Source: Cyclina sinensis (Eukaryota; Mollusca; Bivalvia; Venerida; Veneridae). From it: a stretch of 64,000 nucleotides of DNA. The position numbers and the translations under genes are program-made. The stretch spans positions 56,393,693-56,457,692 of the forward strand of contig JAAONU010000001.1 of assembly GCA_012932295.1 (NCBI GenBank). The letters run 5' to 3'. Position 1 is the first letter of the stretch. The number at the start of each line of letters is the position of its first letter. Below the pieces are notes generated by a model that saw nothing but the letters and a program-made list of their open reading frames with translations, did no database searches and was not told where the DNA came from. This document shows, piece after piece, positions 36,772 through 49,459 of this stretch.

Positions 36772-36998
36772 TATCTCCGAAGCCTAGTAGTTATGCCGCC
36801 CGCCTGTGTAATACGGAGGGCGGTAGTTCGAGTCAAGCTAGGGGACTGTTCTGTCGTGGCCTGTAAGTGAGCTGTCAGCTGTTTAAAGAATGGTAAACCC
36901 CTGTCTGTCCTCCAGGAACCTTGTGTATAAAGTTAAAAATTGGGTAATGGCTATTACCAAGGTGTCTGATAAACCCGGGCGGCTGCTCCCTTAGATAA
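36772..36998 (+). mobile_element. tRNA-derived SINE
   Basis: The tRNA-like head carries a box-A-like AAGCCTAGTAGTTATGCCGC, a G/C stem CCGCCC/GGGCGG and box B GTAGTTCGAGTC. The body contains GTGAGCTGTCAGC, AATTGGGTAA and GGTGTCTGATAAACCCGGGC. The first two motifs also occur at about 1.96-1.99 kb, showing a family with at least two copies in this window. No target duplication was identified. Confidence 0.65.
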
Positions 36999-38220
36999 CC
37001 ATTTAAAATCTGAGAAAAGTTCAGGTTTTACTGTTTCGTTAAATACCTTCAGCAGTTATGATGTTTCACCATATTTTAACCAAAGACTTTTCGTACTATA
37101 GGTTTATAGTATTCTTCTCCTTTAGAAACAGCTGTGTTTTACATTGAGAGGTCGTGGCAAAGCTCGAAGGCAATCTACACGAAGAGTTACCTTCCCTATC
37201 GTATCAGTAAAGAGAAGTTATCGCAGTGAGGGGTTTGCTCCAGAGCATGGCTCTTACCTAAAGAACAGTGGTTGAGAGGCCAGCAACCAACAGTTCACAT
37301 TGCTAAGAAGTTTAGTTAACTAGACTTATTCACTCAGCATATGTAACTACGTGTAGTATCTATTTTTTTAATAACTGTTTTACATTTTTGCTGCTGTGTT
37401 AAAGATGCATATGGTCTATCAATGGAAAATGTGGTTGTACCGAGTCTTATGTGTTACTTTACGAAAAATATGTCCAATATACACTTATTAGATGACCCCC
37501 TCAACGATAGTCACGAAAAGGCTTTGCAAAGACACTTTTCGACCCAAAAACAGAAACGCATATTTTACTTTCGTTTTCACGACGTTTCCCTTCGGTAGTT
37601 TCCGTATAAAAAAATTATTCATACCACGTGTCTGACGGAAATCTCCGCCGGTTTACTCTGTATCTTCGTTAAACTTCGTTTTTCTAGGTTTGGTAGCCTA
37701 CCTAAACTAGAAATATGATATATTTTGTTATTAATAATAGAACATCCGCTTTGAAACTAACTGCAAGTAACCTGTTTTTGATGATAAAATAAATATATTT
37801 TATGAAATAAAAGTCTCCAAACTAAAAATAAGGCAGAAAAATAGACCATACGCATCTTTTAACAAAATACGTTTTGAGAATAATTTGCGTAAACTTAACG
37901 TCATTCGCATAGGTACATTATAATTACATTATAAATAAATAACGATTCAGTACACTAAATTCATTACAATTTAATTTAACAAATGTGTTGCTATGTAAAA
38001 GTAGCCTGGAAAAAACGTGCATTGCTCATCGTAATAGGTTCAGTAATATCTCATTTGTTCTGATTAAAGCTTGCCAATGAGATGAACATTAACAATGCAC
38101 TGTACTATCAATCATGTTCTATAAAGTTTTATTTCCTTATTGGTATGCACAAAGCTGATATACGAGTTTAAATATAACGATATACTTACTCAATGATTGT
38201 TCAACCCTTACAATGCTAAA
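36999..38220. other. Non-coding, no gene recognised
   Basis: No gene or RNA recognised. A G-rich patch (about 38231-38260) follows. Confidence 0.4.
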
Positions 38221-38280
38221 TATCTAAAACCGGGGTGGTGGTGGTGAGGGAAGGGGGGTTTACTTTTTGAAAGGCGAATA

Positions 38281-38332
38281 GTGCAGACCATGATCAGACT
38301 ACACGGTTGTACAGGCTGATCATGGTCTGCAC
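38281..38332. repeat. Perfect 17-bp-arm palindrome
   Basis: GTGCAGACCATGATCAG (38281-38297) and its exact complement (38316-38332) flank an 18-base loop. I recall this CATGATCAG/CTGATCATG palindrome from dispersed bivalve repeats. Surrounding sequence to about 38400 may belong to the same element. Confidence 0.8.
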
Positions 38333-41300
38333 TGGTCGCCAAGCCAAAGTCAGTTGTCTCCAGCAGGGTAAGAAGCTTATTTATTAAACCCTTCCTTGCG
38401 CGCAGATGCAGATATATAAAACCTTTTTAATTCATATTTTTGTTTTAATTTGTCTCTGGCTGGTTTTGTTAAACTTTTATGATTAAAAGCAACCAAAGAA
38501 ATCAGTCTTCAATCGCCTACAAGGGAAAATATGTACATTTCTATTTTTTAACTGTATTCAAGTCTCACAGATTTCTATCCGTATGCGACTTTTAAACAAA
38601 AAATGGAGTTTTAAGCTATGAATAACTTCATTTTAATGTTGATGTATTCATATAGAATTTTGAAATTTTCTTTTTTTTTTTTGTTTGTTAAAAATTAATT
38701 TTTTTATGTAAACATGTTCACAATCTTTTTTTCTGAAACGGCCATAACTTGAACCTGTAAACCCCTAGAACGGATATGAGGTATAAGAGTTTCTCTTTTG
38801 TTCACTGATAAAAGTAGATAATTATATTGTTACCTATAATCTAAATTCATTGATAAAGAGTTGATATACACTCTCTGTTCATCCAAAATTTTGTATGTGT
38901 AGCGAAACCTAAGGTAAGACACGCACAAGTATAACTTGGTCACGTTGAATAAGCTTAACTTTTAAATACAGGAAATTTCAATACAAAGAGATCATACTGT
39001 AACGGTTTTTTAAAACCATTTAGGGGAAAAAATACAGAAAAGTAATCTGTATGATTTCCAAAAAGTGGTCTGTCTGTCTTTGCAACAAGTATTGAAAGTC
39101 CCTATCTTTATCGTGCACAATTTCAGATTACCACTTCTTTGCAAGAAGTAAACATTCGGTGTAGTTTTCCGTCTGATTCTGATTTTTTACATCAAAAATT
39201 TAATTTATACACCTACTTACCGGATTTCGTTATCCAGGCTTTATCCAGCCATAACTGAAGTCAACTTAGAGATGCAGTACACTAAACGTGTCTGTGTTAT
39301 ATCAGTTCAAAATGTGTCTATAAATAATTATCAAATTAAAGATGCAATACACAAAACTTGTCCGTGTAAGATCAGTTTGAAAGTGACGACTAATCGTGGT
39401 ACGAAGGTCACGGCATGACAGCACTTATCAACGTACCTAACGGTGTCATGATAAACCTGCTTAACTGAATGAACGAGATACCACCTTGAGAAATTTAACA
39501 AACGACAAAAACAAGGAATAGGTTCGTTAAAATGCCACAGGGGCGTATGTCAATTAAATGACTTTTAAATATGGATAGTGCATACCTAGCTATCTTTGTA
39601 GGATCTATTGAAATTTTCGTATTTAAATTTTAAATGTTTGTATAAATTGACACACCAGAAAGATAAATAAAATCTTACTATTGTAAAATGCAAAGAAATT
39701 AGCCTTCATAAAAATATGAAAAAGACGGATTTGTTCTTAACATTTCTTAAGAGTCTTAAGAGTGTTTAAAAGGTAAAAAAAAACGTAACATAATTTTTGT
39801 CACATAAAATTATGAAACCAATTCAGTTTTTTTTTCGAAACAAAGCAGGTTTCATTTAACTGTCTTAATTGGATTCAACGGAACAATAACTCAAAGTAAA
39901 TGTGATATTGACAGACTTTGGACTTGAAGCTTTAAAAAAATCCTTTCAGCTAAGTGGCATAGAATCAAGCTGAAAATGAAAAGAATCTTTCTAGTGCTTA
40001 CTGCAAGGATGCTTCATTTGAGGGTGGGGGCTTGGGAGAGGGCGGCTGAGGGCGGATGAAATATGAGCTTAACATTACAGCTTTATTTGAATAAATCTGC
40101 CCGGCATATCTGTAAGACTTTTACTACAACTGTTCCTTACTGATCTACCTAAGTTTCTCATATTGTTATAGCAAACAAAATAAAAATGATATAAAAAATG
40201 ATAAAAAGAGAACATGTGCCATTCTTAACAATAATAAAAGGTGAAAATACTTTCATTGAATCATGGAATATAAGGCTTAGCTAAATATGTCCGTTACCGA
40301 TACTTGTCTTATGTACATGTGTTTTTATCTGCTTCACCTAAAAACGTAAAACGCGACGTAAAACAATGTATAGTTAATAAATGACTCAGATTCATTGATT
40401 TAAGATATCGTGTATAACAAGAGTTTTTCTTTTTTTCCTCTTTCATCTGAACAGTGACAAGCCCCTGTGCACATGAGAACTTCCGGTTAACACTCCCTTT
40501 ACACCTTGTTTTACACCTGAACTTACTAAAAATGATATTTATTTGACATCTCCTTAAGCGTTTGATCGATGGCTGAATAGTTTTACTTTTCGCAATGTCA
40601 AATGCAGCCTATGGGCAAACGTTTGTGTTCACTGCAAACTTATAATAGATTCATTACATGTTTATCATATAATAATTACTTTTAATTACCATCAGACAAC
40701 GTTACAACAGTTCATAAAGTCAGTCGTCTGGATAATTAGCCATGTTTCTTCCCAAAGTGCACGTCTGCTGCATTCTGATTAACTTGTTATTAAAACCGTG
40801 TTACACGGAAATATTGGTCTCAAGCAAAACAAAAACTATATCATATCTCATATGTATACATACATGTATATTTTCATCGGTATAAAGGTACTCATCAAAT
40901 GTGTGTGAACGTCGACACCAGTATGTAGAAAGCAGACTTTTAATTCAGTGCCCTTAACATAGCAAGACGGTCACTAATGTCTTTCAAAGATTATAAAGTC
41001 TTTTATATCAAAGTGTAAGAGTATTTCATTATTACAACATGCACCTCTCTTCTTCTACAACACTTTATTTTCATAATCGTTACTTCACATATTATTCTCG
41101 TTGTTGTTGTTGTTGCGGATCCATCTGCGATACCGCGTGTACATAGAACATTTTTTTGTCCGCATCTTAGACTCACAAACTGCTGTTGTTCGGTCTCTGT
41201 AGTGGAACGCCTAGTTTGCCGACTGATAAGCCACTAGAGTATCTATCTTACTTTCTGGCAGCATGAGGTCATGCTATGGTACAAACCTTCAGGCTGATGC

Positions 41301-42081
41301 AAACATTGGCAGCTTTTTAGCAATGCAGGGTGTTACGCTGGTGCATGTTTAGACACAATTTAAAGCTAAACTCCCTGCTTGACTGACAATATAAATAAAT
41401 GTAGGTTAGTAGTATACCGGTTTTGTAATCCTATTTATTTTCTCGCTTAAAGTTTATTATTTGAATCTAGGACGACATATTTACGTAAACTGACTAATAT
41501 TCAATTTAGTTTTGACATCAAAACTGGCTAAAATTATCGAAAGTGTTTCCTCTTAATAATTGCTGCAAAATTAATCTTAAAATAAGCGTTTCTCCTGACG
41601 AGAATAATCATGAACATGTTTTACTGCGCTAAAATCAGTTTTTATCTCAATAAAATGCAATTATCATAAAAGGCAGCAGACGATTTAAGATGTTCGCAGA
41701 CGAACCACATGCTTCGCCTATTGTCACCCGAGTATGATTTATTGGGTAGAATTTGCTAAATACAGCTGTTCTTTCATTTACAAATACGAAAATTGAATCA
41801 ACTCCCTTTAAAGCGTTTTATTGAGTTTTATCAGTAATTAAGGTGTATATATGGAAATACGAACATTTCATGTCACGACTGTATAACAAACAGCGTCAAT
41901 CGTTCTACATTCGTCCCTTTTAACAGATAAAAAGATGCAAGTGTGTTGTATAATAATTGGCTATAAAGTTGCCGTAAATAGAACTGATCGATTTGATAAC
42001 GAAGCATAATTTCATTCAGTACAGACTAATCTTAAAGTTCGAATGCAGAGGACCTACCTGTGCAACAGCCATGTATATTTA
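38333..42081. other. Non-coding, no gene recognised
   Basis: 3.7 kb of AT-rich DNA without even moderate open frames. It contains a (GTT)n microsatellite near 41099-41115 and the G-quadruplex motif listed separately. Confidence 0.5.
40022..40042 (+). other. Canonical G-quadruplex motif
   Basis: Four G-runs of at least 3 (40022-40024, 40026-40030, 40034-40036, 40040-40042) are separated by loops of 1, 3 and 3 bases, and more G-runs follow. Isolated in AT-rich DNA. Fits the G3+N1-7 rule. Confidence 0.75.
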
Positions 42082-42257
42082 GGAAATAGATTTTAAGTTT
42101 GAGTGTTTTACCGTCAAATATAGCACGGTGTCGAGTTCAGATGCGTAATAATTTAATCACGAAGGCCGTAGGCCTGAGTGATTAAATAATTACGCATCTG
42201 AACGAGATACCGTGTTATATTCGACGGTAGAACACAAAAACTTTAAAATCTATTTCC
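42082..42257. mobile_element. 176-bp near-perfect foldback element (MITE)
   Basis: The 79-base left arm (42082-42160) and 80-base right arm (42178-42257) are near-perfect complements, starting GGAAATAGATTTTAA and meeting at ATTTAATCAC/GTGATTAAAT. The 17-base centre itself contains AGGCCGTAGGCCT. It would form one long hairpin. No coding capacity. High arm identity suggests recent origin or ongoing arm correction. Confidence 0.85.
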
Positions 42258-42510
42258 ATTCTAACACATATGGATAGTTATAAGGGACACAATTATGTGC
42301 ACTACTTATTATGCCATATTGAACGGTTATTGACCCTGACAGGCTATTCCGTTTACCCCGCTATTCATTCCCCACGTGAAAATGAAAACAACAAGGTTAT
42401 TTTAGCTTATCAGTCAATAATTTACGTTTAAACAAATATCTATAATTTTTTCATAGATGAACATCAAAGAAGATAATTTAGTCCAAAACAATATTTCACT
42501 ATAAAAATAT

Positions 42511-42861
42511 TTAAAAACAATTTTCGGTTTCAGTGAAAAATAAGAACAGCCGAAAGTAGTTTGCAGTGACGTCAGCGGGCGCACGCTTTTTTGCAGCGTT
42601 ATCTAATATATATGATATATCACGCTCAATTCCTTCTTTGTTTATTGTCGGCGAATTGCGGATAGTGTTAGAATTATCTTTTAAATGTACACATCCATTA
42701 ATTCTTTCGACCACGTCTTTATGGCTGATTGAATCCTTATATAGGCCTGAAACTGTTAACCATATTTTATCCTTTATGGCAAATATTGCAAATATTTGAT
42801 TTCCTTTCATTATAGCAGGGTAGACTGCCTTCAGGACAAATAATAGAACGCATTTCTTCAC
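42511..42861 (-). CDS. Unrecognised 116-codon ORF
   Basis: One of the longer non-repetitive frames outside known features. It has mixed composition with charged segments (for example KDVVERINGCVHLKDN) and no recognisable domain, signal peptide or transmembrane segment. It overlaps frames of 104 and 63 codons on the same strand, none of them recognisable. It could be an exon, a decayed transposon frame or chance; I cannot tell which. Confidence 0.15.
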   Translation of the reverse strand: MKKCVLLFVLKAVYPAIMKGNQIFAIFAIKDKIWLTVSGLYKDSISHKDVVERINGCVHLKDNSNTIRNSPTINKEGIERDISYILDNAAKKRAPADVTANYFRLFLFFTETENCF

Positions 42862-44840
42862 TTTTCTGGTACTCCGAACAAACTGTGCGACACGGAGAAA
42901 CAGGGTAAGAATAAGACATGGTGTGTATTACAGGGAGAACAGAATAATATCTGGAGATAAACAAGGGGGCTTGGGATAGGCGGTGGTTGAACAAAAAAGA
43001 AAAATAGGTATGGATGTGGCATACACGGGTAGAGGAAAACTTGCCACATGATTGTAAAGCATTTTTCATGCTCAGCTTCACTTAGTACTCAGATTTACAA
43101 TGCTCAGATTTAAAACAGGACGGTTGTCAGTATCTAACTAAAATATTCTGTAATAAGTGAAAAATTCATGGATCCATAGCAAGACTCTTAAATCTTATAA
43201 CAATAAATTTTACCCACAAATATTAACACGTGCCATTTTGTTATATACTTGTTTGTGGTGAAAATATAACTGTACTTCTTTGCAAAATCATGCAAATATG
43301 AGAGGTCAGGGATCCATCAACCCCAAAAGCAGAAAAACAGTTACACGTTAACTGATTCTAGGTGATATGTTGTTACCGGTAACTCCCTCATACTAAGTTT
43401 TAGATATATGAATGCAAATACTTAGAGAGATTGACTAAAATAATTTAATGCCTGCAAAAGTTTCTTAAAATAACTTGGCACAAATGTCATCAGAGTTGGG
43501 CAAATTATTAATAAAAATACAGTACTGGCTACTTGGATGTTCGTATCATCTATGTTTATCAGTGACTCCTGGCAAAATGTTAAAACAACTTGGCATACAT
43601 TTTCTTCATATGAAGGCGATGCCTCGCAATTATCCGTATGATCGTCCGGCTTTCTATTTGTATCTGTGTAAATTAGCAGTTTATTACAAGAATGGTATGA
43701 CTGTTAGAACTTCAGTATTAAATAATGTTCAATGATAGATCAAAATTTAGTTTTGGTATTGATTTTTTTTTCTTAAATATGTTCATCCTCACTTAACTGA
43801 GGCTTAATAACAATCAACTTAAGTTTCATTACAATTATTGATTTCTTTATATTATTCATATTATTGATTTCTTTATACTGATTGCAGTGAAATGTACATG
43901 TTACTTGAAAATTATCATGTATATGATGAAGTACTATGTACAAATCAAAAATAAAAGTTCTGTTCTGTTCTGTATTTTTTCTGTCCTGGAAAATTAATCA
44001 GAATACTGCCTACCAGATGTTATGTTCGCGCTATGGCTGTCAGTGATTCGGTGATTTTGAAATGCCTTCTTACTGCAGAACTCCAGGTGAAGTTTTGGTG
44101 CACAAATCTTTAGAAATGATGATCATCTGTACGGTTCCTGTCTCTAAAAGTAATCTAATTTAACACATAAGACATGGCTTTAGATTTAACTGAAAACAAC
44201 TCTGCTTCAATCTAAACACATTTGCTGACAATACCATTTGGGGCATTTGTCTCGTACAGTTGCAGCTTTTGTTTTTAATAGGTTGAGAGGACATAAACAT
44301 AATATCAACCCAACCTTCTGTCATTTTTTCATTGTTTCAACTTGTTAAGTCCGCTGGAATACTTCAAGTTCCTTTTTGGAAGAAACTAAAAGAAAATGCT
44401 TTCAAAATTAATGAATATAGACCCATAAATCATCCAATATTAAGTTGCGTAAGCTTAGCTGAGTAATTGATCCTCACTAGTAAATTTAAAATTGAGGAGA
44501 CATACCTAGATGATTTGCGTCACAAATAAGCTGTAATGTGCCATCCCATAATAGCAAAGAAATGAAGTTGCAAACTGTAAAATATCGGGAGCAGTGTGTG
44601 ACTTAATTACATAGCATAAATCGTAATGAGATAGGAAATTAAGTTACGTACCAATCTTATATCTGTCTCGGCTTGTTAGAACAAATTATTTGAGTTATAT
44701 TGAACCAAGAAGCAGCTCCCCAGCAGCACCCCAGATATTTTCTTTCTGACTGTTTGGGTTTCTGCTACCTAACCGCGGAGCAGTTTCTCTAGTAAAGTTT
44801 CATGGCCGTTACGCACTCTGGCCCAAAGGTTACTCTTTAA
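42862..44840. other. Non-coding; possible retroelement 3' tail
   Basis: An 86-codon plus frame at 43475-43735 is unrecognised. Near 43952, AATAAAAG is followed by about three TTCTG repeats (AGTTCTGTTCTGTTCTG). This resembles the short tandem tail of some LINE and SINE elements, so 43.4-43.97 kb may be a decayed retroelement 3' end. Confidence 0.35.
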
Positions 44841-44845
44841 TAACT

Positions 44846-44940
44846 TGGTGTAACGATTTCTGGACAGGATAGATACTTGTTGTAACGATTTCTGGACAGG
44901 ACAGATACTTGGTGTAACGATTTCTGGACAGGACAGATAC
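44846..44940. repeat. 32-bp tandem repeat, 3 copies
   Basis: TAACGATTTCTGGACAGGAY occurs at 44851, 44883 and 44915, exactly 32 bases apart, with only one or two differences. Confidence 0.9.
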
Positions 44941-47352
44941 TAACGATTGTACAAAGTTTTGTCTTTTCTTAAAGTCGAGTGAGAGAATAACGAACTTGCA
45001 CTAACTGGGAAAAGACACGCTGGGAGATAACCAAAATTGTGGGCGCCGGCCAAATGCAACCTCAGAAAAATTCAGACGTTATTAATTCAGATGCGCGCCT
45101 CACACTGCATCAGATATCTAGCAGGGTTGCAATATAACCCACAAGGAGTTGCTGACGGATGAGCAAAACCCCGCTCGAGATCGAGTGGCTGGAAATCTCT
45201 TGAAACTGTACCCAAAATATGACAAGAAAAGGTTGTCCGCTCTTGTGATAGGGGACGAATCGCCACCCCACCCCCGCCATTCCCTCACCTTTTTTTCACA
45301 GTACATGTAGTTCGATATTGGATCAACTTGAATGATGGAATGCATGTATGTGGATTTATCTAATATTAAGAATGTAAGAAAAATCAAAGGGTCTGATTCA
45401 TTAAGTAACCATTCTATCGTTAGTTGCCAGTCATTTTTTCTGAATTAAGAACGTAATTAATTGTTCATTTATAGCACTGATTTCAACATTCTTACAAGTG
45501 CATGCATGTTGATGAAACCAACAACAACAACAACAAAACAGAAACCTGCCCTTAAGACACTGCTATATTTTACGAGAGAAGACGTTTAAATTCCTATTTT
45601 CATTTACAACCTTCCTCTATTGAAATACAGTGGGAAGGTCATTCCTAGAACAATTTGTTTTACTCGATGTGTCAAGGACGCTCTAATTACACATCATTAG
45701 AGTTAGGGGAGACATTGGCTTTCTAAGTCTTGTTAGGTACACGCAGAGTTTGTGTCTATAAAGCGAAATAATTATGGTATGACACGAGGAGACTATTACA
45801 AAAAGATGTTAAAAAGTGACGCTAGTACAGGGTCGTCTGTGTGGATAAAGTATTGCAGGAAATTATAAAAACTTGATATTGACATTCGACTGTATTCTGT
45901 CAGGGGAAGTAATCCTGTGTTGGCGTTTGATGATACAAAGAATCTATATGTTCTCGTATTTTCAGATAAAATAAAATATATTTTCAAAGGGAATTACACT
46001 TCTTTAAGTTATAATGTGTTTCATACAATTATAAACTGTTTGCATATCCAGTTACCTCGAGTAATAACGTTGGTTAATTCAAGATATTATTAGCGTTGTC
46101 AACAGCTTTCAAAAATATACGGAAAGAAATGTATCATTTAATTTCTGTTTGAATCGAACCGATAGTAATGCGCAAAACCGTGCCATTTGTTCAAAAGAAG
46201 AAAGAGACAAAAGACAATATTCACATTATCAATTTTACTAACTAGCACCATTTTAGAGTACACGTTTTTGTTTGTTTGTTTGTTTGTTTCGTTTTTTTCC
46301 CTTCATTTCTTTAAAACAGCACATTTGCTTTCATGGGATCACATTCAAAAGTTCTTTGTTGATACTTTAGTTCGTTGGTCCGTACGATCGTCTTTTGGTC
46401 TGTTCGACAATCTGACATTGTGTATGATCAAATGTCTATTTTATTTAACTTGTTTACCCTATATGATTTTGGATGAAGTAATTCAGAAAGTGAGGTTTAA
46501 GAGTGCCTATAAATGTCACTAAATTTGTGCTAAGCACTTCTTTATACTATGACTGTTGCTATGGTCTTTGTGACATTCAGCTTTGTTACTGTGAATTTAT
46601 TGATCTTCTAGAATATCACTCAGAATGAATATCCAGATATTTTGAGGTTTCGAAAAAGCTATACCATTAAAGATATTATTTCTGGCGAACAATGCGGGGT
46701 GAAGTAAAGCCTCAGCAAAACATGGATTTTCTTCGTCTTGTTGCGTTGTTTAAGTGAACGTCATGATGCAGGTATCTTTAAAAAATGAAAAGGCTCCAAC
46801 GATTTTCTTGTATCTGTCTCAAAATGTGACGACAGGACATGGAGATATTAAGATTCAAACAAATTCAAGGAAGTTTATTTGATTAAAAATAAACATTGCA
46901 TATAGCACAAACATAATGATTCTGAAGATTCTTTCCGGATCTCTGCCTGTCTTTTATCAGAAAGATTCATCATAAAGGCGTTTGTTCCTTTACAAAAAAA
47001 ACTGAATGGGCGTTTTCTTTAGATTTGGTTTCATGGTTTGTTTTATTATTGAAATCAATTTATTGTTTTCTATTGAATCAGTTGCCGATATTGGAAAAAA
47101 ATTAACCATCTCTCGGTCATTTTGTGAAAAAAAGAAGATTTTATAACTAAACTTTTGTAAGTAGTTTTAGAAAAAAGTTTATACTTTAATGAATGCTTAA
47201 GCACAGCGATTTTTTCAAGAATAATTTAAGACATTGTGTAGCATGGGATGAAGACACTTTTATGTGTCTGTATTGTTGCTGTTATCAAATCAATATTATA
47301 TGGAAATGATTCAGGACGGTCTAAGCCAATAAACCGTGAAGTCTCTGAAACT
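44941..47352. other. Non-coding; TTTG microsatellite
   Basis: No supportable gene. A (TTTG)n microsatellite lies at about 46267-46288. The 111-codon frame at 46187-46522 runs through it and is Phe/Leu-rich, typical of AT-rich non-coding sequence. Confidence 0.45.
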
Positions 47353-47622
47353 ACATCAAACCGGTAGAGAATCAATTTTTCACGTACTAGAGTGATTACT
47401 AGGTTGTTTACGACCGGAAATTTATTGTCGAGATAGAATTCTTTTATGATCCCCAATATGCCTTGGCAATAACTTAAGAAGTTTTATACTTAGATAACTT
47501 GCTTGGGCTTCTTTATTTAGGCAGGGTCTAATATCGTAGTACTTGTCACACAACGTTCATTTATCACATGTCCGAGTAATCACTCTAGTTCGTGAAAAAT
47601 TGATTCTCTATCGGTTTGATGT
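47353..47622. repeat. 48-bp inverted repeats around a 174-bp spacer
   Basis: The left arm 47353-47400 (beginning ACATCAAACCGGTAGAGAAT) and right arm 47575-47622 are near-perfect complements with only a few mismatches. The spacer has no coding content. It may be a foldback element or a transposition-generated inverted duplication. No target duplication was identified. Confidence 0.75.
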
Positions 47623-47749
47623 AAAGGTGTTAGATTACTAGATTACTCTGAGTTCATTTATCACCGAGTACATTCAGATGAAAGCACATTCAGCTAGTTA
47701 TTCAAAAAGAAATATCCGTGATTTTTCTCCTTGAACTGTACAATACCAG

Positions 47750-47875
47750 TGCCAAAAATGTGTCTTTCAAAGACACAGTTTTAGTCCGATGACAAGACTC
47801 GAACACATGCCATCTAAGTTTCGAATCTGAAGCATTTCCCGGCTTGTTATATTGGACTCCGCCAAGGTATGTATC
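47750..47875 (-). mobile_element. Degenerate tRNA-derived SINE / tRNA relic, minus strand
   Basis: The minus strand shows box-A-like TGGCGGAGTCC (plus about 47862-47872) and box-B-like TGTTCGAGTC (plus about 47798-47807) at tRNA spacing. The acceptor stem is not intact. No body or target duplication was defined. Confidence 0.4.
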
Positions 47876-49455
47876 GCCAACCTTATGATAAACGATATCT
47901 CAGAAAAAATGTTCGCTCGGTCATTTTAAGACCAAGACTAAAACAGTTGTCTCATTATGTTGAAATTACAGTTTAAGGAAAAATGGTTTTGCTATCTCTG
48001 TTTTTGTCTTGGAAAATATTAAGAAAGAAAAATACACATAATAATTCCAGAACAATACAAGGACATCGTTATTTTAGGTACAGATGATAGAAGATAAAAA
48101 ACGAATGTACTTTACTTAAAATGCTTATTTTTTGTTGCAATAAATTGAATAAGTATAAGACGGTTATGAGTGATAGCGAAAATGTGGTACTAATTGTGGC
48201 ACAACGTGTTAGGTTGGAAGTATTTAGTTGAATGTCGAGAGGTAACCGCGCCAGACATCCTGTACATTTTCAGACTTCCATATAATATGCTATCGGACTA
48301 CCGTATGACACGTTTTAGACTATTGTATGACACGATATTAAATAACTCATTCTTTAATTATTTGATACGGAAACTGACTTGATAGGGGAAGTTACTCGGC
48401 GTCTAATCTTAAATAAATCTTTTTCGCAGTGATTTCCCTTTATCTTTCAGTAAACCATAAAAGGATGATATAAAAGTTACTAAGTTTTAACGTTCTACAG
48501 TGTGTTACACCGCTTGAAATTAAGGGCCCTGCTTCTTGTGTCTATTTTTAGTCTACAACGATTAATTTGCTTCCAAAGTCATTTCTTAAGATTGCAATTT
48601 TCGTTGTATTTTTTTAAAATCTCATTTGAACTATTTTTTTCATTTCTTTACATTAAGGCAGCGGGTTTTATTAAGACATATTTGTTACAAGTATGTCACA
48701 GAACTTCAAAAGAATATTTCAGTTTTCTCCATTTAGTAATTTGAAATTCTTTATTATTCATAGTGGATAGAGAAGATATCATCATTTTCTATTAAAATTT
48801 TCAAAGATTAAACCAATCACAATAATACAGTTGGAAACTGTTTCAATGAATCCTAGTTACACACACACAAAACTATGCAAAGTATTCAACAGAAATTGTT
48901 ATACTTCCTTACAGTTTGAGAACAATACAATATCGTCTACAAACAGCAAAACCAACAGGGAGCATTTGATTTTAAGCGTCAAGAAAAAAAATATTTTCAT
49001 TCATTGTCATGGGCAGCACTCATGAAATCACAAGATGGGTAAACAGCTGCTCTACATTATACTTTAAGCCGCTTTATACCAAAATCGTACCGAAACATAT
49101 AATATTTAAGTAGCTATTTAGAAATGCGTGCTTGGAAATATTTCATATAATTGAAAGTGAAAGTCAGATGAGGTGTAATCCACAAAAACGTGATTTCGTT
49201 ACATCAGATATTGAATTAGTCTCTGTACGTGTTTAGAGTAAGGGTTACTTTTCCCGGGAATAATATTACAAATATCATCAAAATAAACATTTGTTTGTGT
49301 AGAGCTCGTGTTTAATTGTTATGTGCCATGGTAACAAAAATTCTCTTTAAACCTCTGCGTAATGTATCGTTAATGGAATGAAAAGCCTTGTCGAAAGAAC
49401 GAAATACACTCAAAAGATCGAAAGAAAATTTTACCGAACTGTGAAACTATTACAA
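47876..49455. other. Non-coding, no gene recognised
   Basis: Frames of 62-80 codons are Phe/Leu-rich and not supported. No repeats noted. Confidence 0.4.
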
Positions 49456-49459
49456 AAGA

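Noticed and set aside
46187..46522. 111-codon plus frame near the TTTG microsatellite
   Set aside because: Phe/Leu-rich translation of AT-rich sequence running through a microsatellite, with no recognisable domain.
47226..47456. 76-codon minus-strand frame that looks protein-like
   Set aside because: It overlaps one arm of the 47.35-kb inverted repeat, has no recognisable domain and lacks splice or start support.
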